The notes beneath the pieces were generated by a model. The model saw only the letters and a program-made list of their open reading frames with translations, was not told where the DNA came from and ran no database searches. From contig LZRQ01000172.1 in assembly GCA_002159155.1 (NCBI GenBank), positions 1-7,521 of the forward strand: a DNA stretch of 7,521 bases, read 5' to 3'. Of the stretch, positions 1 to 6,567 are shown piece after piece. Position 1 is the stretch's first letter; each line of letters begins with the position of its first letter. Origin of the DNA: Firmicutes bacterium ZCTH02-B6. Lineage in GTDB: Bacteria > Bacillota > Limnochordia > Limnochordales > ZCTH02-B6. Both the position numbers and the translations under genes were made by a program.

Positions 1-517
1 GGCTCAGATCACCCCCGGTCGCCGCCTGGAGCAATGCGGAAAGGACGGCGGCCGGCTTGGGAGCGCGCGCCAGCAGTTCCTCCATGGCCGCCCGCGCGCT
101 GTCCACATCGGCGGCTAACCTCCAGCCGGGCACCACGCGTGCGCGCACCGGCGCCGGCCCTGAGGCACCCGGAGGCGCCAAGCACCGCAGGGCTTCGGCT
201 CGCAGGCACAGATAACGCTGGCACAGCCATTCAGCCAAGGCCAGGCCGTCGGCGTCAAAGAATGGGTCGTCGCTGCGGATGGCTAAGAGCGGCTTCAGGC
301 GGCTGACGTTGGTTTCGGCGGCGAAGCCTACCACGTATCCCTCGACCCGCCGCCCGCCGAAGGGCACCAGTACCCGCTGGCCGACACGCACCCGGCCAGC
401 CAGCGTTTCCGGTACGAGATAGTGAAAAACCCGGTCCACACCGGGAACCGGGACGTCGACAATGACCTCCGCAATGGGGCCGGCGGGGTCACTTGATGCC
501 GGCTTTTGTACGTTCAA
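1..517 (-). CDS. priA: Primosomal protein N' (replication restart helicase PriA), N-terminal fragment
   Basis: PriA recognises abandoned replication forks and reloads the replisome. Only the first 172 codons are in the window; the gene runs off the left edge with the frame still open. After a short N-terminal extension the protein has AEVIVDVPVPGVDRVFHYLVP and then GQRVLVPFGGRRVEGYVVGF, the usual start of the PriA 3'-DNA-end-binding domain. A helix containing LALAEWLCQRYLCLRAEALR follows, also typical. The helicase and zinc-binding regions lie outside the window. Start choice: TTG at 517 has GGGGAGG 12 bases upstream and overlaps the end of rpoZ by 29 bases. An ATT codon at 475 fits the usual PriA N-terminus but has no SD, and the next GTG downstream would remove the first conserved strand. 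The gene directly follows rpoZ, without the coaBC gene usually found between them. Family call is firm; the start is moderately sure. Confidence 0.9.
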   Translation of the reverse strand, partial: MNVQKPASSDPAGPIAEVIVDVPVPGVDRVFHYLVPETLAGRVRVGQRVLVPFGGRRVEGYVVGFAAETNVSRLKPLLAIRSDDPFFDADGLALAEWLCQRYLCLRAEALRCLAPPGASGPAPVRARVVPGWRLAADVDSARAAMEELLARAPKPAAVLSALLQAATGGDLS

Positions 518-701
518 TCTCCAGGTTGTCCTCCCCGATCTCCCACAACGCGATGGTCACCGGCTTGTCAGAAGGAACCTGGACGAGCCGCGGCGTTCCC
601 TCCAGCAGCTGCCGGGCTCGCTTGGCGGCCGCCACGACCAGCGCATAACGGCTGTCCACCTTCTCACGCAGGAGATCGATCGACGGCTGGTTCATGATCA
701 C
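489..701 (-). CDS. rpoZ: DNA-directed RNA polymerase omega subunit
   Basis: The omega subunit binds the beta' subunit and helps RNA polymerase assembly and stability. The 70-residue product carries the family signature PSIDLLREKVDSRYALVVAAAKRARQL near the N-terminus (PSID then the AAKRARQL helix) and ends with a short acidic/basic tail, NLEIERTKAGIK. Length and composition match the short Gram-positive type. Start choice: GTG at 701 overlaps the gmk stop in a GTGA tetranucleotide and has AGGGGGGG 8 bases upstream, the same spacing as two other starts in this window. ATG at 695 (protein beginning MNQPSID) is equally good by homology but is farther from the G-rich SD. The gene lies in the gmk-rpoZ-priA order found in many Bacillota and is probably translationally coupled to gmk. 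Confidence 0.93.
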   Translation of the reverse strand: MIMNQPSIDLLREKVDSRYALVVAAAKRARQLLEGTPRLVQVPSDKPVTIALWEIGEDNLEIERTKAGIK

Positions 702-1354
702 GTGACGTTCCCCCCCTCCCGCAGGCTGGCAACCAGCGCCGGGTAATCGCTGCGACTTACTTTGCACCGCTCCGCGAGGATAATAGCCCGCAGCTGATCG
801 CAGGCGCGCTGCAGGTCGTCGTTAACGATCACATAGTCATAGTCGTTCACAGCCGCGAGCTCGTGTTGCGCCGCTGACAGCCGCTCGGCGATGGCGGATT
901 CGGAATCTTTGCCCCGGCCATAGATGCGCCGCCGGAGTTCCTCAAGACTCGGCGGGAGCAGGAAAACGAGGACCGCCTCCGGCATGGCTGCGCGGATTTG
1001 GGCAGCCCCCTGGATGTCAATATCCAGGATAACCGTCAGTCCCCTGTCGAGGCATTCCTCGATGAACCGCCTAGGGGTGCCGTAGCGCCGGCCCACGAAC
1101 TCAGCCCATTCGAGAAACTCTCCGCGTTGCACCCAAAGATCAAACTCTTCGTCGCTCAAGAAAAAGTAATCGCGCCCGTGCACTTCACCGGGACGGGGCG
1201 GCCGCGTCGTAGCGGAGACGGAGTACTGCAAACCCTCTACCCGGGGCAGCACCGCGTTGAGCAACGTGTTTTTCCCGACCCCCGACGGGCCGCTGAGTAC
1301 AACCAGAAACCCGCGTCGCCGGTTGGCACTCATTGCCATAGTTTCCGTGTTCAC
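698..1354 (-). CDS. gmk: Guanylate kinase
   Basis: Guanylate kinase phosphorylates GMP to GDP using ATP in the cytoplasm, an essential step of purine nucleotide synthesis and of GMP recycling. The 218-residue product has the full family layout: P-loop GPSGVGKNT at 22-30, GMP-binding segment SATTRPPRPGE at 47-57 followed by GRDYFF, YGTP at 91-94, core strand LDIDIQGA at 110-117, and lid segment GRGKDSESAIAERL at 146-159. The length is normal. One oddity is the residue after the P-loop lysine, which is Asn (GKNT) where Ser, Thr or Gly is commoner; the rest of the loop is intact, so activity is expected. Start choice: GTG at 1354 overlaps the remA stop (GTGA) with GGGAG 4 bases upstream. ATG at 1339 or 1333 could also serve, giving a protein shortened by 5 or 7 residues with no loss of conserved sequence. 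Confidence 0.96.
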   Translation of the reverse strand: MNTETMAMSANRRRGFLVVLSGPSGVGKNTLLNAVLPRVEGLQYSVSATTRPPRPGEVHGRDYFFLSDEEFDLWVQRGEFLEWAEFVGRRYGTPRRFIEECLDRGLTVILDIDIQGAAQIRAAMPEAVLVFLLPPSLEELRRRIYGRGKDSESAIAERLSAAQHELAAVNDYDYVIVNDDLQRACDQLRAIILAERCKVSRSDYPALVASLREGGNVT

Positions 1355-1626
1355 GACACTCCCGCCGCTGCGCCCTCAAACCTGTCCCGCTGGTTGAGCC
1401 GCTGCGCCACGGTCTCCGGCTGGACGGCAGACAAGATCACATGGGCCGTATCCGTAATGATCACCGCCCGCGTCCTGCGCCCGTAGGTGGCGTCGATCAG
1501 CGTCCCCCTGTCCCGAGCCTCCTGGACGAGGCGCTTAATGGGCGCAGATTCAGGGCTGACGATGGCGACGATGCGATGGGCGGCGACCACGTTGCCAAAT
1601 CCGATGTTGATCAGCCTGGTGTCCAC
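1351..1626 (-). CDS. remA: RemA/DUF370-family DNA-binding regulator
   Basis: RemA is a small oligomeric DNA-binding protein which in B. subtilis activates biofilm matrix operons and osmoprotection genes. The 91-residue product is strongly conserved: LINIGFGN at 5-12, IVSPESAPIKRL at 22-33, LIDATYGRRTRAVI at 43-56 and ILSAVQPETVAQRL at 64-77. Arg18, Pro29, Arg50 and Arg51, positions known to matter in the B. subtilis protein, are present at the same numbers. Start is GTG at 1626 with AGGGGAGAG close upstream, giving the usual N-terminus (MDTRLINIGFGN). The tail after about residue 80 (RFEGAAAGVS) is not conserved. The gene lies between mihF and gmk and overlaps gmk by four bases. The family is certain; the role in this organism, which need not make a Bacillus-type biofilm, is inferred. 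Confidence 0.95.
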   Translation of the reverse strand: MDTRLINIGFGNVVAAHRIVAIVSPESAPIKRLVQEARDRGTLIDATYGRRTRAVIITDTAHVILSAVQPETVAQRLNQRDRFEGAAAGVS

Positions 1627-1670
1627 GGAACTCTCCCCTACCCGGTCTCAGCGGCATGCACCCATTTGCT

Positions 1671-1979
1671 TTATCCGAATCGCTCCAACAGCGCCTCGCG
1701 CTGGCGGCTGCCGAGACCCTGGACCCGGCGGTTGGCGTCGATGCCGATCTCCTGCATCACGCGGGCCGTCGTCACCTTGCCGACGTGCGGCAGCGACTGC
1801 AGCAGGTAGGCGACGCGCATCTTCTGGACGGCCTCATCGTCTTCCCTGGTCAGCACATCCCGCAGGCTGATGGCGCCCCGCTTTAGATCCTGTCGTAGCT
1901 GCGCCCGCCGGCTGCGCATCTCTTGCGCCTTAGCTAAGGCCTTCCGCTTCTCCTCCGGGGTCAACTTGGGCAGAGCCAC
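1671..1979 (-). CDS. mihF: Integration host factor, actinobacterial type (mIHF)
   Basis: mIHF is a small nucleoid-associated protein, unrelated in fold to E. coli IHF, that binds and bends DNA; in mycobacteria it is essential and affects chromosome organisation and transcription. The 102-residue product begins MALPKLTPEEKRKALAKAQ, typical of the family. It has a basic N-terminal helix with several Arg/Lys, and a helix-two-turn-helix-like segment at about 59-80 (LLQSLPHVGKVTTARVMQEI) followed by RRVQGLGSRQREALLERFG at the C-terminus. Start choice: GTG at 1979 has AGGAGG 8 bases upstream; the more upstream GTG at 1988 falls inside that SD and is rejected. In Actinobacteria mihF directly precedes gmk-rpoZ; here remA intervenes and yicC lies upstream with a gap of only 15 bases. 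The family call is confident. The gene symbol follows actinobacterial usage. Confidence 0.93.
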   Translation of the reverse strand: MALPKLTPEEKRKALAKAQEMRSRRAQLRQDLKRGAISLRDVLTREDDEAVQKMRVAYLLQSLPHVGKVTTARVMQEIGIDANRRVQGLGSRQREALLERFG

Positions 1980-1994
1980 CCCCCGCACCTCCTG

Positions 1995-2870
1995 CTACTC
2001 GATATTCTGCACCTGTTCCCGGATCTTTTCCAGCTCGGCCTTGGCCTCCACCACCCATTGGGAGATCCGGGCGTCGGCGGCCTTGGAGCCGATGGTGTTC
2101 CATTCGCGATTGAGTTCTTGCAGCAGGAAGTCCATCTTCCGGCCGGCCGGGGCCGCGTCCGCGGCCAAGTCTCTGAGCTGCCGGAGGTGGCTGCCGATGC
2201 GGGCCAGCTCCTCACTGATATCGCACCGATCCGCCATGATGGCGACTTCCTGCGCGAGCCGCTGGGGGTCGACGCCCTGCGGGAGCAGCTCCGCCAGGCG
2301 CTGGGAAAGGCGGGCCGCCGCTTCTTGGACTACGGCCGGAGCCCGCTCGCGGACTTGCTGTGCAAGCTCTTCCAGCCGGCCGAGGCGGTGGAGAATGTCC
2401 GCCGCGAGGGCTTGTCCCTCGCGCGCCCGCATGGCCACGACGCTCTCCAGCGCCTGGCCAAGGGCCTGGCTGACCACGCCCCACCAGGCGTCCAGGTCGG
2501 GCGCCGGCTCTTCCACCCGCAGCACCTCCGGGACGCTCAGCACGTGGGACAGGGTAACGGGTTCCGCCGTGCCCAGAGCCGCCCTAGCTTCCTCCAGGGC
2601 CGCCCGCAGGGCCAGCAACAGCCCGCGATCGATCTCCACCCTTCGGTCCGCGGCACCGTGTTCCTCAACAGTAACCGCGATTTCGATCCGCCCGCGCTCA
2701 AACCGCTGCTGGACCGTGCTGCGCACCCGCTCCTCGAGCCCGCCTAAGCTGCGCGGCAACCGCACCACTAGATCCAGGTACCGGTGGTTGACGGAGCGCA
2801 CCTCCACCGTGGCCGTCCGGTCCCCCACGCTGGCCACGGCCCGGCCGTAACCCGTCATGCTGCGCAGCAA
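1995..2870 (-). CDS. yicC: YicC/YloC-family endoribonuclease
   Basis: YicC-family proteins are endoribonucleases implicated in RNA turnover, including degradation of a small regulatory RNA in E. coli. The 291-residue product starts MLRSMTGYGRA, nearly identical to the canonical N-terminus, followed by VEVRSVNHRYLD. It ends with the conserved C-terminal block: DISEELARIGSHL (217-229), GRKMDFLLQELNREWNTIGSKAAD (about 243-266) and the terminal EKIREQVQNIE. Length is normal. Start choice: TTG at 2870 gives exactly the family N-terminus and has AGGAGG 12 bases upstream. ATG at 2906 would place the SD inside the gene, and ATG at 2858 would remove the conserved MxxS. It is the first gene after a strong promoter (2905-2934) and leads the operon to mihF, remA, gmk, rpoZ and priA. 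Confidence 0.94.
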   Translation of the reverse strand: MLRSMTGYGRAVASVGDRTATVEVRSVNHRYLDLVVRLPRSLGGLEERVRSTVQQRFERGRIEIAVTVEEHGAADRRVEIDRGLLLALRAALEEARAALGTAEPVTLSHVLSVPEVLRVEEPAPDLDAWWGVVSQALGQALESVVAMRAREGQALAADILHRLGRLEELAQQVRERAPAVVQEAAARLSQRLAELLPQGVDPQRLAQEVAIMADRCDISEELARIGSHLRQLRDLAADAAPAGRKMDFLLQELNREWNTIGSKAADARISQWVVEAKAELEKIREQVQNIE

Positions 2871-2882
2871 AGCCCGCACAAA

Positions 2883-2888
2883 CCTCCT
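2883..2888 (-). promoter_or_regulatory. Shine-Dalgarno site deciding the yicC start
   Basis: AGGAGG on the minus strand lies 12 bases upstream of TTG at 2870 and 24 bases upstream of ATG at 2858. It rules out ATG at 2906, which is upstream of the SD. The spacing is long but repeats at priA, where GGGGAGG is also 12 bases before a TTG codon. Confidence 0.7.
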
Positions 2889-2904
2889 GGGCGCATTTGC
2901 ACCC

Positions 2905-2934
2905 ATTGTAACGCAATCCCAGCGAGCTTGTAAA
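2905..2934 (-). promoter_or_regulatory. Sigma-A/sigma-70 type promoter of the yicC operon
   Basis: On the minus strand, TTTACA (2934-2929) and TACAAT (2910-2905) are separated by 18 bases. Each hexamer matches the housekeeping consensus at five of six positions, which is striking in such GC-rich DNA. The -35 box begins at the base directly after the TAG stop codon of the ATPase gene. Expected transcription start is near 2898, giving a leader of roughly 27 bases that contains the AGGAGG site of yicC. The operon can therefore be expressed independently of the ATPase gene. No terminator was seen between the two, so readthrough is also possible. Confidence 0.8.
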
Positions 2935-5637
2935 CTACGCGCGGAACCCGGCTACCGAACGGAACGCTCGTCCTGCGGCCCGCAACAGCGCCTCCGCCCC
3001 CAGATACCAGGCGGAAAACCCGAACACCAACAGCCAGTCGCCCGGATCCAGCGGAACCAAACCGAACACCCGCTGCAAAAGCGGAACGTACAGTACCGCC
3101 ACATGCATGGCCAGCGACGTAGCCACGGCCGCCACGAGGGGAGGGTTTCGCGTAAACCCGACTTCAAATACGCTATGGTGCTCCGATTGACATTGAAAGG
3201 CGTAGACGAGTTGGGCCAGCACGAGCACGGTAAAGGCCAACGTGCGAGCATGCGACTCGCCTCCAGGTCCGCGCAAGCCGATGACAAAAACGGCCAACGT
3301 GCATGCCGCGATCAAGAGGCCCCGCCCAAGGATTTTCCAGTGCAGCCCGCGACTGAACACCCCCTCCTTTGGCGAGCGAGGAGGACGGCGCATGATGTCC
3401 TCATCAGGCTTTGTCATCCCCAACGCGATCGCCGGCAGCCCGTCCGTCACCAGATTGACCCAAAGGATCATGAGTGGGGACAGCGGCAACGGCAAGGCGG
3501 CCAAAGCCGCGGCAAACATGGTGATCACTTCGCCGATATTGCACCCGAGCAAGTAGCGCACAAACCGGCGGATGTTGTCATAGATGCCGCGTCCTTCCTC
3601 AATGGCCGCCACAATGGTGGCGTAATTGTCGTCCGCTAGGACCATGTCCGCCGCATCCCTTGTGACATCGGTACCCGTCACCCCCATGGCAACGCCGATG
3701 TCCGCCTCTTTGAGGGCGGGTGCGTCGTTGACCCCGTCCCCGGTCATGGCCACCACTTCGCCCTGCTGCCGCAAGGTCCGCACGATGCGGAGCTTGTGCT
3801 CAGGCGCAACACGGGCAAACACCTGCACCCGCCGCACCGCGTCCTCCAGCGCAGCCGCCGACCAGCGGTCCAAGTCGGCGCCCGTGGCGACCTCCGACGC
3901 GTCCCGGACGATGCCGAGATCCCGGGCGATGGCCAAGGCCGTGTCCCGGTGGTCACCGGTAATAACAACAGTGCGGATGCCCGCATCACGCGCCTTCTTC
4001 AGCGCTGCGCGCACTTCGGGCCGGGGCGGGTCGATCATGCCGAGCAGCCCAACAAACACCAGCTGCTGCTCCCAGTTGTCGTCGAGCTGCCTCGGTACTG
4101 GGCCCGCGGGCCGCTCAGCGTAGGCTACCGCCAGCACCCGCAGCGCCTGCCTAGCCATCGCCTCCACCGCCGCAAGAATCCGGCGCCGATCCTCGACCCG
4201 CAGGGGCTCAACCCGGCCGTCTCGCCGCCAGCGGTCACAACGGGGCAAGAGGACGTCCGGGGCGCCTTTCGTCATGAGCACCAACTTCCCGCCCTGCGCC
4301 AGCAACACGCTCATGCGCTTTCTTTCCCCGTCAAACGGTATTTCGCCGACGATGGCCCGGGCGGGCGCGATGCCCGCCTTGGCTGCCGCCACCACCAAGG
4401 CGGCCTCAGTCGGGTCTCCCAGCGCCTGCCATCCGTGTCCTTGAGGGGCGCGCTGAAGCCGCGCGTGGTTGCACGTCGCGGCGATGCGCAGGGCAAGGCG
4501 GAGGTCCACGTTGCTGCCGGGGTCGAGGGGAGTGCCGCCGGCCAGGAACTCGCCCTCCGGTACGTAGCCGGTGCCCGTCACCTCGATTTCGCGCCCGCCC
4601 AGCCACAGGCGTGTAACCGTCATCTCGTTGCGCGTCAGGGTGCCCGTCTTATCAGAGCAGACGACCGTGGCACATCCAAGGGTTTCCACAGCAGGAAGCC
4701 GGCGGATGATGGCCCGCCGGCGCAGCATGCGCTGCACGCCCAGCGCCAGGGCAATTGTTACGACGGCAGGCAGGCCTTCCGGGATCGCGGCGACCGCGAG
4801 GCTGACCGCGGTGAGAAACATGCGGTATACGGGAAAGCCGCGCAGCACACCGGCCGCGAACACGACGGCCACCACTGCCAATGATGCCAGCACCAGCACC
4901 TTGCCCAACTGCTCCAAGCGCTGCTGGAGGGGGGTGTCCTGCGGCTCGGCCTCCTGGATCATTTCCGCGATCTGACCGATCTGCGTCTGCATGCCTGTCC
5001 CGGTTACGACGCACACGCCGCGGCCGCGCGCCACGGACGTGCCCATAAACACCATGTTGGTCCGGTCCGCCAACGGTGTTTGGGCGGCCAGTCGTGCACC
5101 TGCGTCCTTTATGACCGGCGCGGACTCCCCGGTCAGCAGCGATTCGTCCACCGCCAGGGAACGTGCTTCGACAAGCCGGCCGTCCGCGGGGACGCGGTCG
5201 CCGTCCTCGAGCAGCACTACGTCGCCGGGTACCAGGTCCGCAGCGGGCATGATCCGCTCCAACCCGTCCCGGACGACCCGGGCCGTGGGCGCGGCAAGTC
5301 GTTTTAGGGCGGCCAGCGACTGTTCGGCACGGTACTCCTGCACGAAACCGAGCACGCCGTTGAGAAGGACGATGACGAAGATGGCTGCCGCGTCCAGCAC
5401 CTCGCCGAGCAAGGCGGACACCAGCGCCGCGGCGACGAGCACCAGTACCATGAGATCGGTGAACTGCTTGATGAACAGGGCCAGCGGGGATGGGCCCTCT
5501 TGCTCGGGTAGACGGTTGGGCCCGTGGCGAACGAGCCGACGGCGGGCCTCCTCCTCAGGCAGGCCGGTCTCAGGATGGGTGGCCAAGCGCTCCAACGTTT
5601 CCGCTACCGAGAGTTGGTGCCACGCGGGTTCTGCCAC
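2935..5637 (-). CDS. yloB: Ca2+-transporting P-type ATPase (SERCA-like, YloB family)
   Basis: This membrane pump uses ATP through a phospho-aspartate intermediate, most likely to export Ca2+ from the cytoplasm. Positions refer to the 900-residue form. Visible elements are an N-terminal cation-ATPase domain (HQLSVAETLERL, ETGLPEEEARRRL), TGES (169-172) in the actuator domain, IPEGLPA in M4 with Glu287, the phosphorylation motif DKTGT (Asp329), nucleotide-domain motifs GDPTEAAL, DGERKRMSV and KGAPD (457-461), DPPRPE, and TGDGVNDAP (632-640). Ligands expected for both SERCA Ca2+ sites are present: Asn700 and Glu703 in M5, Asn728, Thr731 and Asp732 (NLVTDGLPA) in M6, and Glu819 (QSEHHS) in M8. 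Start choice: GTG at 5637 has AGGGGGG 7 bases upstream and gives the usual N-terminus. GTG at 5682, with AAGGA close by, would add 15 unconserved residues. It follows the TPR gene on the same strand and precedes yicC, as yloB precedes yloC in B. subtilis. Confidence 0.95.
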   Translation of the reverse strand: MAEPAWHQLSVAETLERLATHPETGLPEEEARRRLVRHGPNRLPEQEGPSPLALFIKQFTDLMVLVLVAAALVSALLGEVLDAAAIFVIVLLNGVLGFVQEYRAEQSLAALKRLAAPTARVVRDGLERIMPAADLVPGDVVLLEDGDRVPADGRLVEARSLAVDESLLTGESAPVIKDAGARLAAQTPLADRTNMVFMGTSVARGRGVCVVTGTGMQTQIGQIAEMIQEAEPQDTPLQQRLEQLGKVLVLASLAVVAVVFAAGVLRGFPVYRMFLTAVSLAVAAIPEGLPAVVTIALALGVQRMLRRRAIIRRLPAVETLGCATVVCSDKTGTLTRNEMTVTRLWLGGREIEVTGTGYVPEGEFLAGGTPLDPGSNVDLRLALRIAATCNHARLQRAPQGHGWQALGDPTEAALVVAAAKAGIAPARAIVGEIPFDGERKRMSVLLAQGGKLVLMTKGAPDVLLPRCDRWRRDGRVEPLRVEDRRRILAAVEAMARQALRVLAVAYAERPAGPVPRQLDDNWEQQLVFVGLLGMIDPPRPEVRAALKKARDAGIRTVVITGDHRDTALAIARDLGIVRDASEVATGADLDRWSAAALEDAVRRVQVFARVAPEHKLRIVRTLRQQGEVVAMTGDGVNDAPALKEADIGVAMGVTGTDVTRDAADMVLADDNYATIVAAIEEGRGIYDNIRRFVRYLLGCNIGEVITMFAAALAALPLPLSPLMILWVNLVTDGLPAIALGMTKPDEDIMRRPPRSPKEGVFSRGLHWKILGRGLLIAACTLAVFVIGLRGPGGESHARTLAFTVLVLAQLVYAFQCQSEHHSVFEVGFTRNPPLVAAVATSLAMHVAVLYVPLLQRVFGLVPLDPGDWLLVFGFSAWYLGAEALLRAAGRAFRSVAGFRA

Positions 5638-5709
5638 TAGCAGGCCCCCCTTGCGGGTACACGGGTGCTCGCCAGGTGCCACTCCATCCTTATTGGTTCC
5701 GCGAGGGGA

Positions 5710-6456
5710 TCATGTTCCGCCTTGTACAGCCTCTAAGGTCCCCAGCCGCAGCCGGGCCTCGTCGTTGCCCGGATCTAGCCGGAGGACCGTACGGTACTCG
5801 TGCTGGGCCTCCGTGACGCGTCCGAGCTGCTCGTAGGTGAGCCCGAGCTCGAGCCGCACCTCCGGCAGGCGGCTATTGAGCTTTTGAGCGTGAAGAAGAT
5901 GTTCCAGCGCCGCCTCGGGCTCCCCCTTGGCCCTCAGCAGCCGGGCCAAGCGCAGACGGGCATCGATGAGGTCAGGAGCGTGGGCGACGGCCGCCGTGTA
6001 AAGTTCCTCTGCTCCCGTCTCGCCCCGGGACTGGCGCACAAGGCCCAGGCCGTAGTAGGCTCGGCCCGCGCCGTCCCCGGTCTCAAGAGCGACCTTGTAC
6101 TCAGCCTCGGCCTCATCGAGCCTTCCTTGAGCGAGGTAAATGTCGCCCATGAGCACGTGCAACGCAGCCAACCCGGGGTCGAGTTCAACGGCCGCCTGGT
6201 AGTGGGTCAAGGCCTGATCCCATAGGCCGTCCGCATGGTAGCTCAATGCGAGCAGCACCCGGGCCTCCGTCCACCCCGGCGCGAGCCGCACGGCCTGCTG
6301 CAAGTGTTCGCGGCCTTCCCGCATCCATCCTAGCGCCATGTACCGCAGCGCCGTTTCCACACGGATCCTGGCGCTGTTTACCTGGCCCAACGCCGGGTCG
6401 ACGGCCGAGGCGACAAACAGCAGCGCGCCGGCCAGCAGCATGGCGATCACACGCAT
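5710..6456 (-). CDS. Secreted or membrane-anchored TPR-repeat protein
   Basis: The 248-residue product begins with a signal peptide: MR, then a hydrophobic stretch (VIAMLLAGALLFVASAV), with a likely signal peptidase I site after ALG at about residue 24. There is no lipobox cysteine. The rest is almost wholly tetratricopeptide repeats, about six units at roughly 30-61, 64-95, 98-128, 131-162, 165-196 and 198-231, plus a half repeat. Typical positions are visible, for example MGDIYLAQGRLDEAEAEYKVAL and LGLTYEQLGRVTEAQHEYR. Such proteins are protein-binding scaffolds and no catalytic motif is present; the partner is unknown. Start choice: ATG at 6456 has AGGGGGG 8 bases upstream and begins the signal peptide exactly; a start at 6537 would put 27 charged residues before it. 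The gap to the ATPase start is 72 bases, so co-transcription is likely. The TPR fold is firm; function is unassigned. Confidence 0.88.
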   Translation of the reverse strand: MRVIAMLLAGALLFVASAVDPALGQVNSARIRVETALRYMALGWMREGREHLQQAVRLAPGWTEARVLLALSYHADGLWDQALTHYQAAVELDPGLAALHVLMGDIYLAQGRLDEAEAEYKVALETGDGAGRAYYGLGLVRQSRGETGAEELYTAAVAHAPDLIDARLRLARLLRAKGEPEAALEHLLHAQKLNSRLPEVRLELGLTYEQLGRVTEAQHEYRTVLRLDPGNDEARLRLGTLEAVQGGT

Positions 6457-6530
6457 CTCGGAGGCCCCCCTCGGTTCGAACTTTCGCCGCCTCCTATCGG
6501 CCTCCTGCTCAGGCTCGTCCCTCCAGCCCT

Positions 6531-6561
6531 TTGCCAACGCCGCAGCCGCCTGTGGTAGAAT
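6531..6561 (+). promoter_or_regulatory. Extended -10 promoter of rqcH
   Basis: On the plus strand TAGAAT (6556-6561) is preceded by TGG, making an extended -10 element (TGnTAGAAT). TTGCCA at 6531-6536 could serve as a -35 box at a long spacing of 19 bases; an extended -10 tolerates a weak or misplaced -35. Transcription would start near 6568 and give a leader of about 67 bases before the rqcH ATG. The prediction rests on sequence match alone. Confidence 0.6.
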
Positions 6562-6567
6562 GGTCCA

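Noticed and set aside
34..306. Open frames on both strands at the left edge (34-306 plus, 9-230 minus)
   Set aside because: They overlap the conserved PriA frame, which is open from 517 to the edge and matches the PriA N-terminal domain.
473..475. ATT start codon for priA
   Set aside because: It would give the textbook PriA N-terminus (I/M-AEVIVDV), but no SD lies upstream and ATT starts are rare; TTG at 517 has GGGGAGG upstream. Not fully excluded.
1627..1670. Separate promoter or terminator between mihF and remA
   Set aside because: The 44-base gap holds the remA SD but no recognisable -35/-10 pair and no GC stem with a T-run.
1870..2850. Plus-strand open frame of 326 codons, and another at 2058-2747
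   Set aside because: Both are antisense to yicC, very rich in Ser/Arg or Pro/Gln, and show no domain; the opposite strand encodes a complete, conserved YicC.
3796..4884. Plus-strand open frame of 362 codons
   Set aside because: It lies wholly antisense to the Ca2+ ATPase gene, has a composition typical of a GC-rich shadow frame (many Arg, His, Pro, Gln), and matches no recognisable family.
5638..5709. Terminator or hairpin between the TPR and ATPase genes
   Set aside because: A CCC-GCAA-GGG mini-stem overlaps the ATPase SD, but three pairs without a U-run are too weak to call a terminator or a regulatory element.
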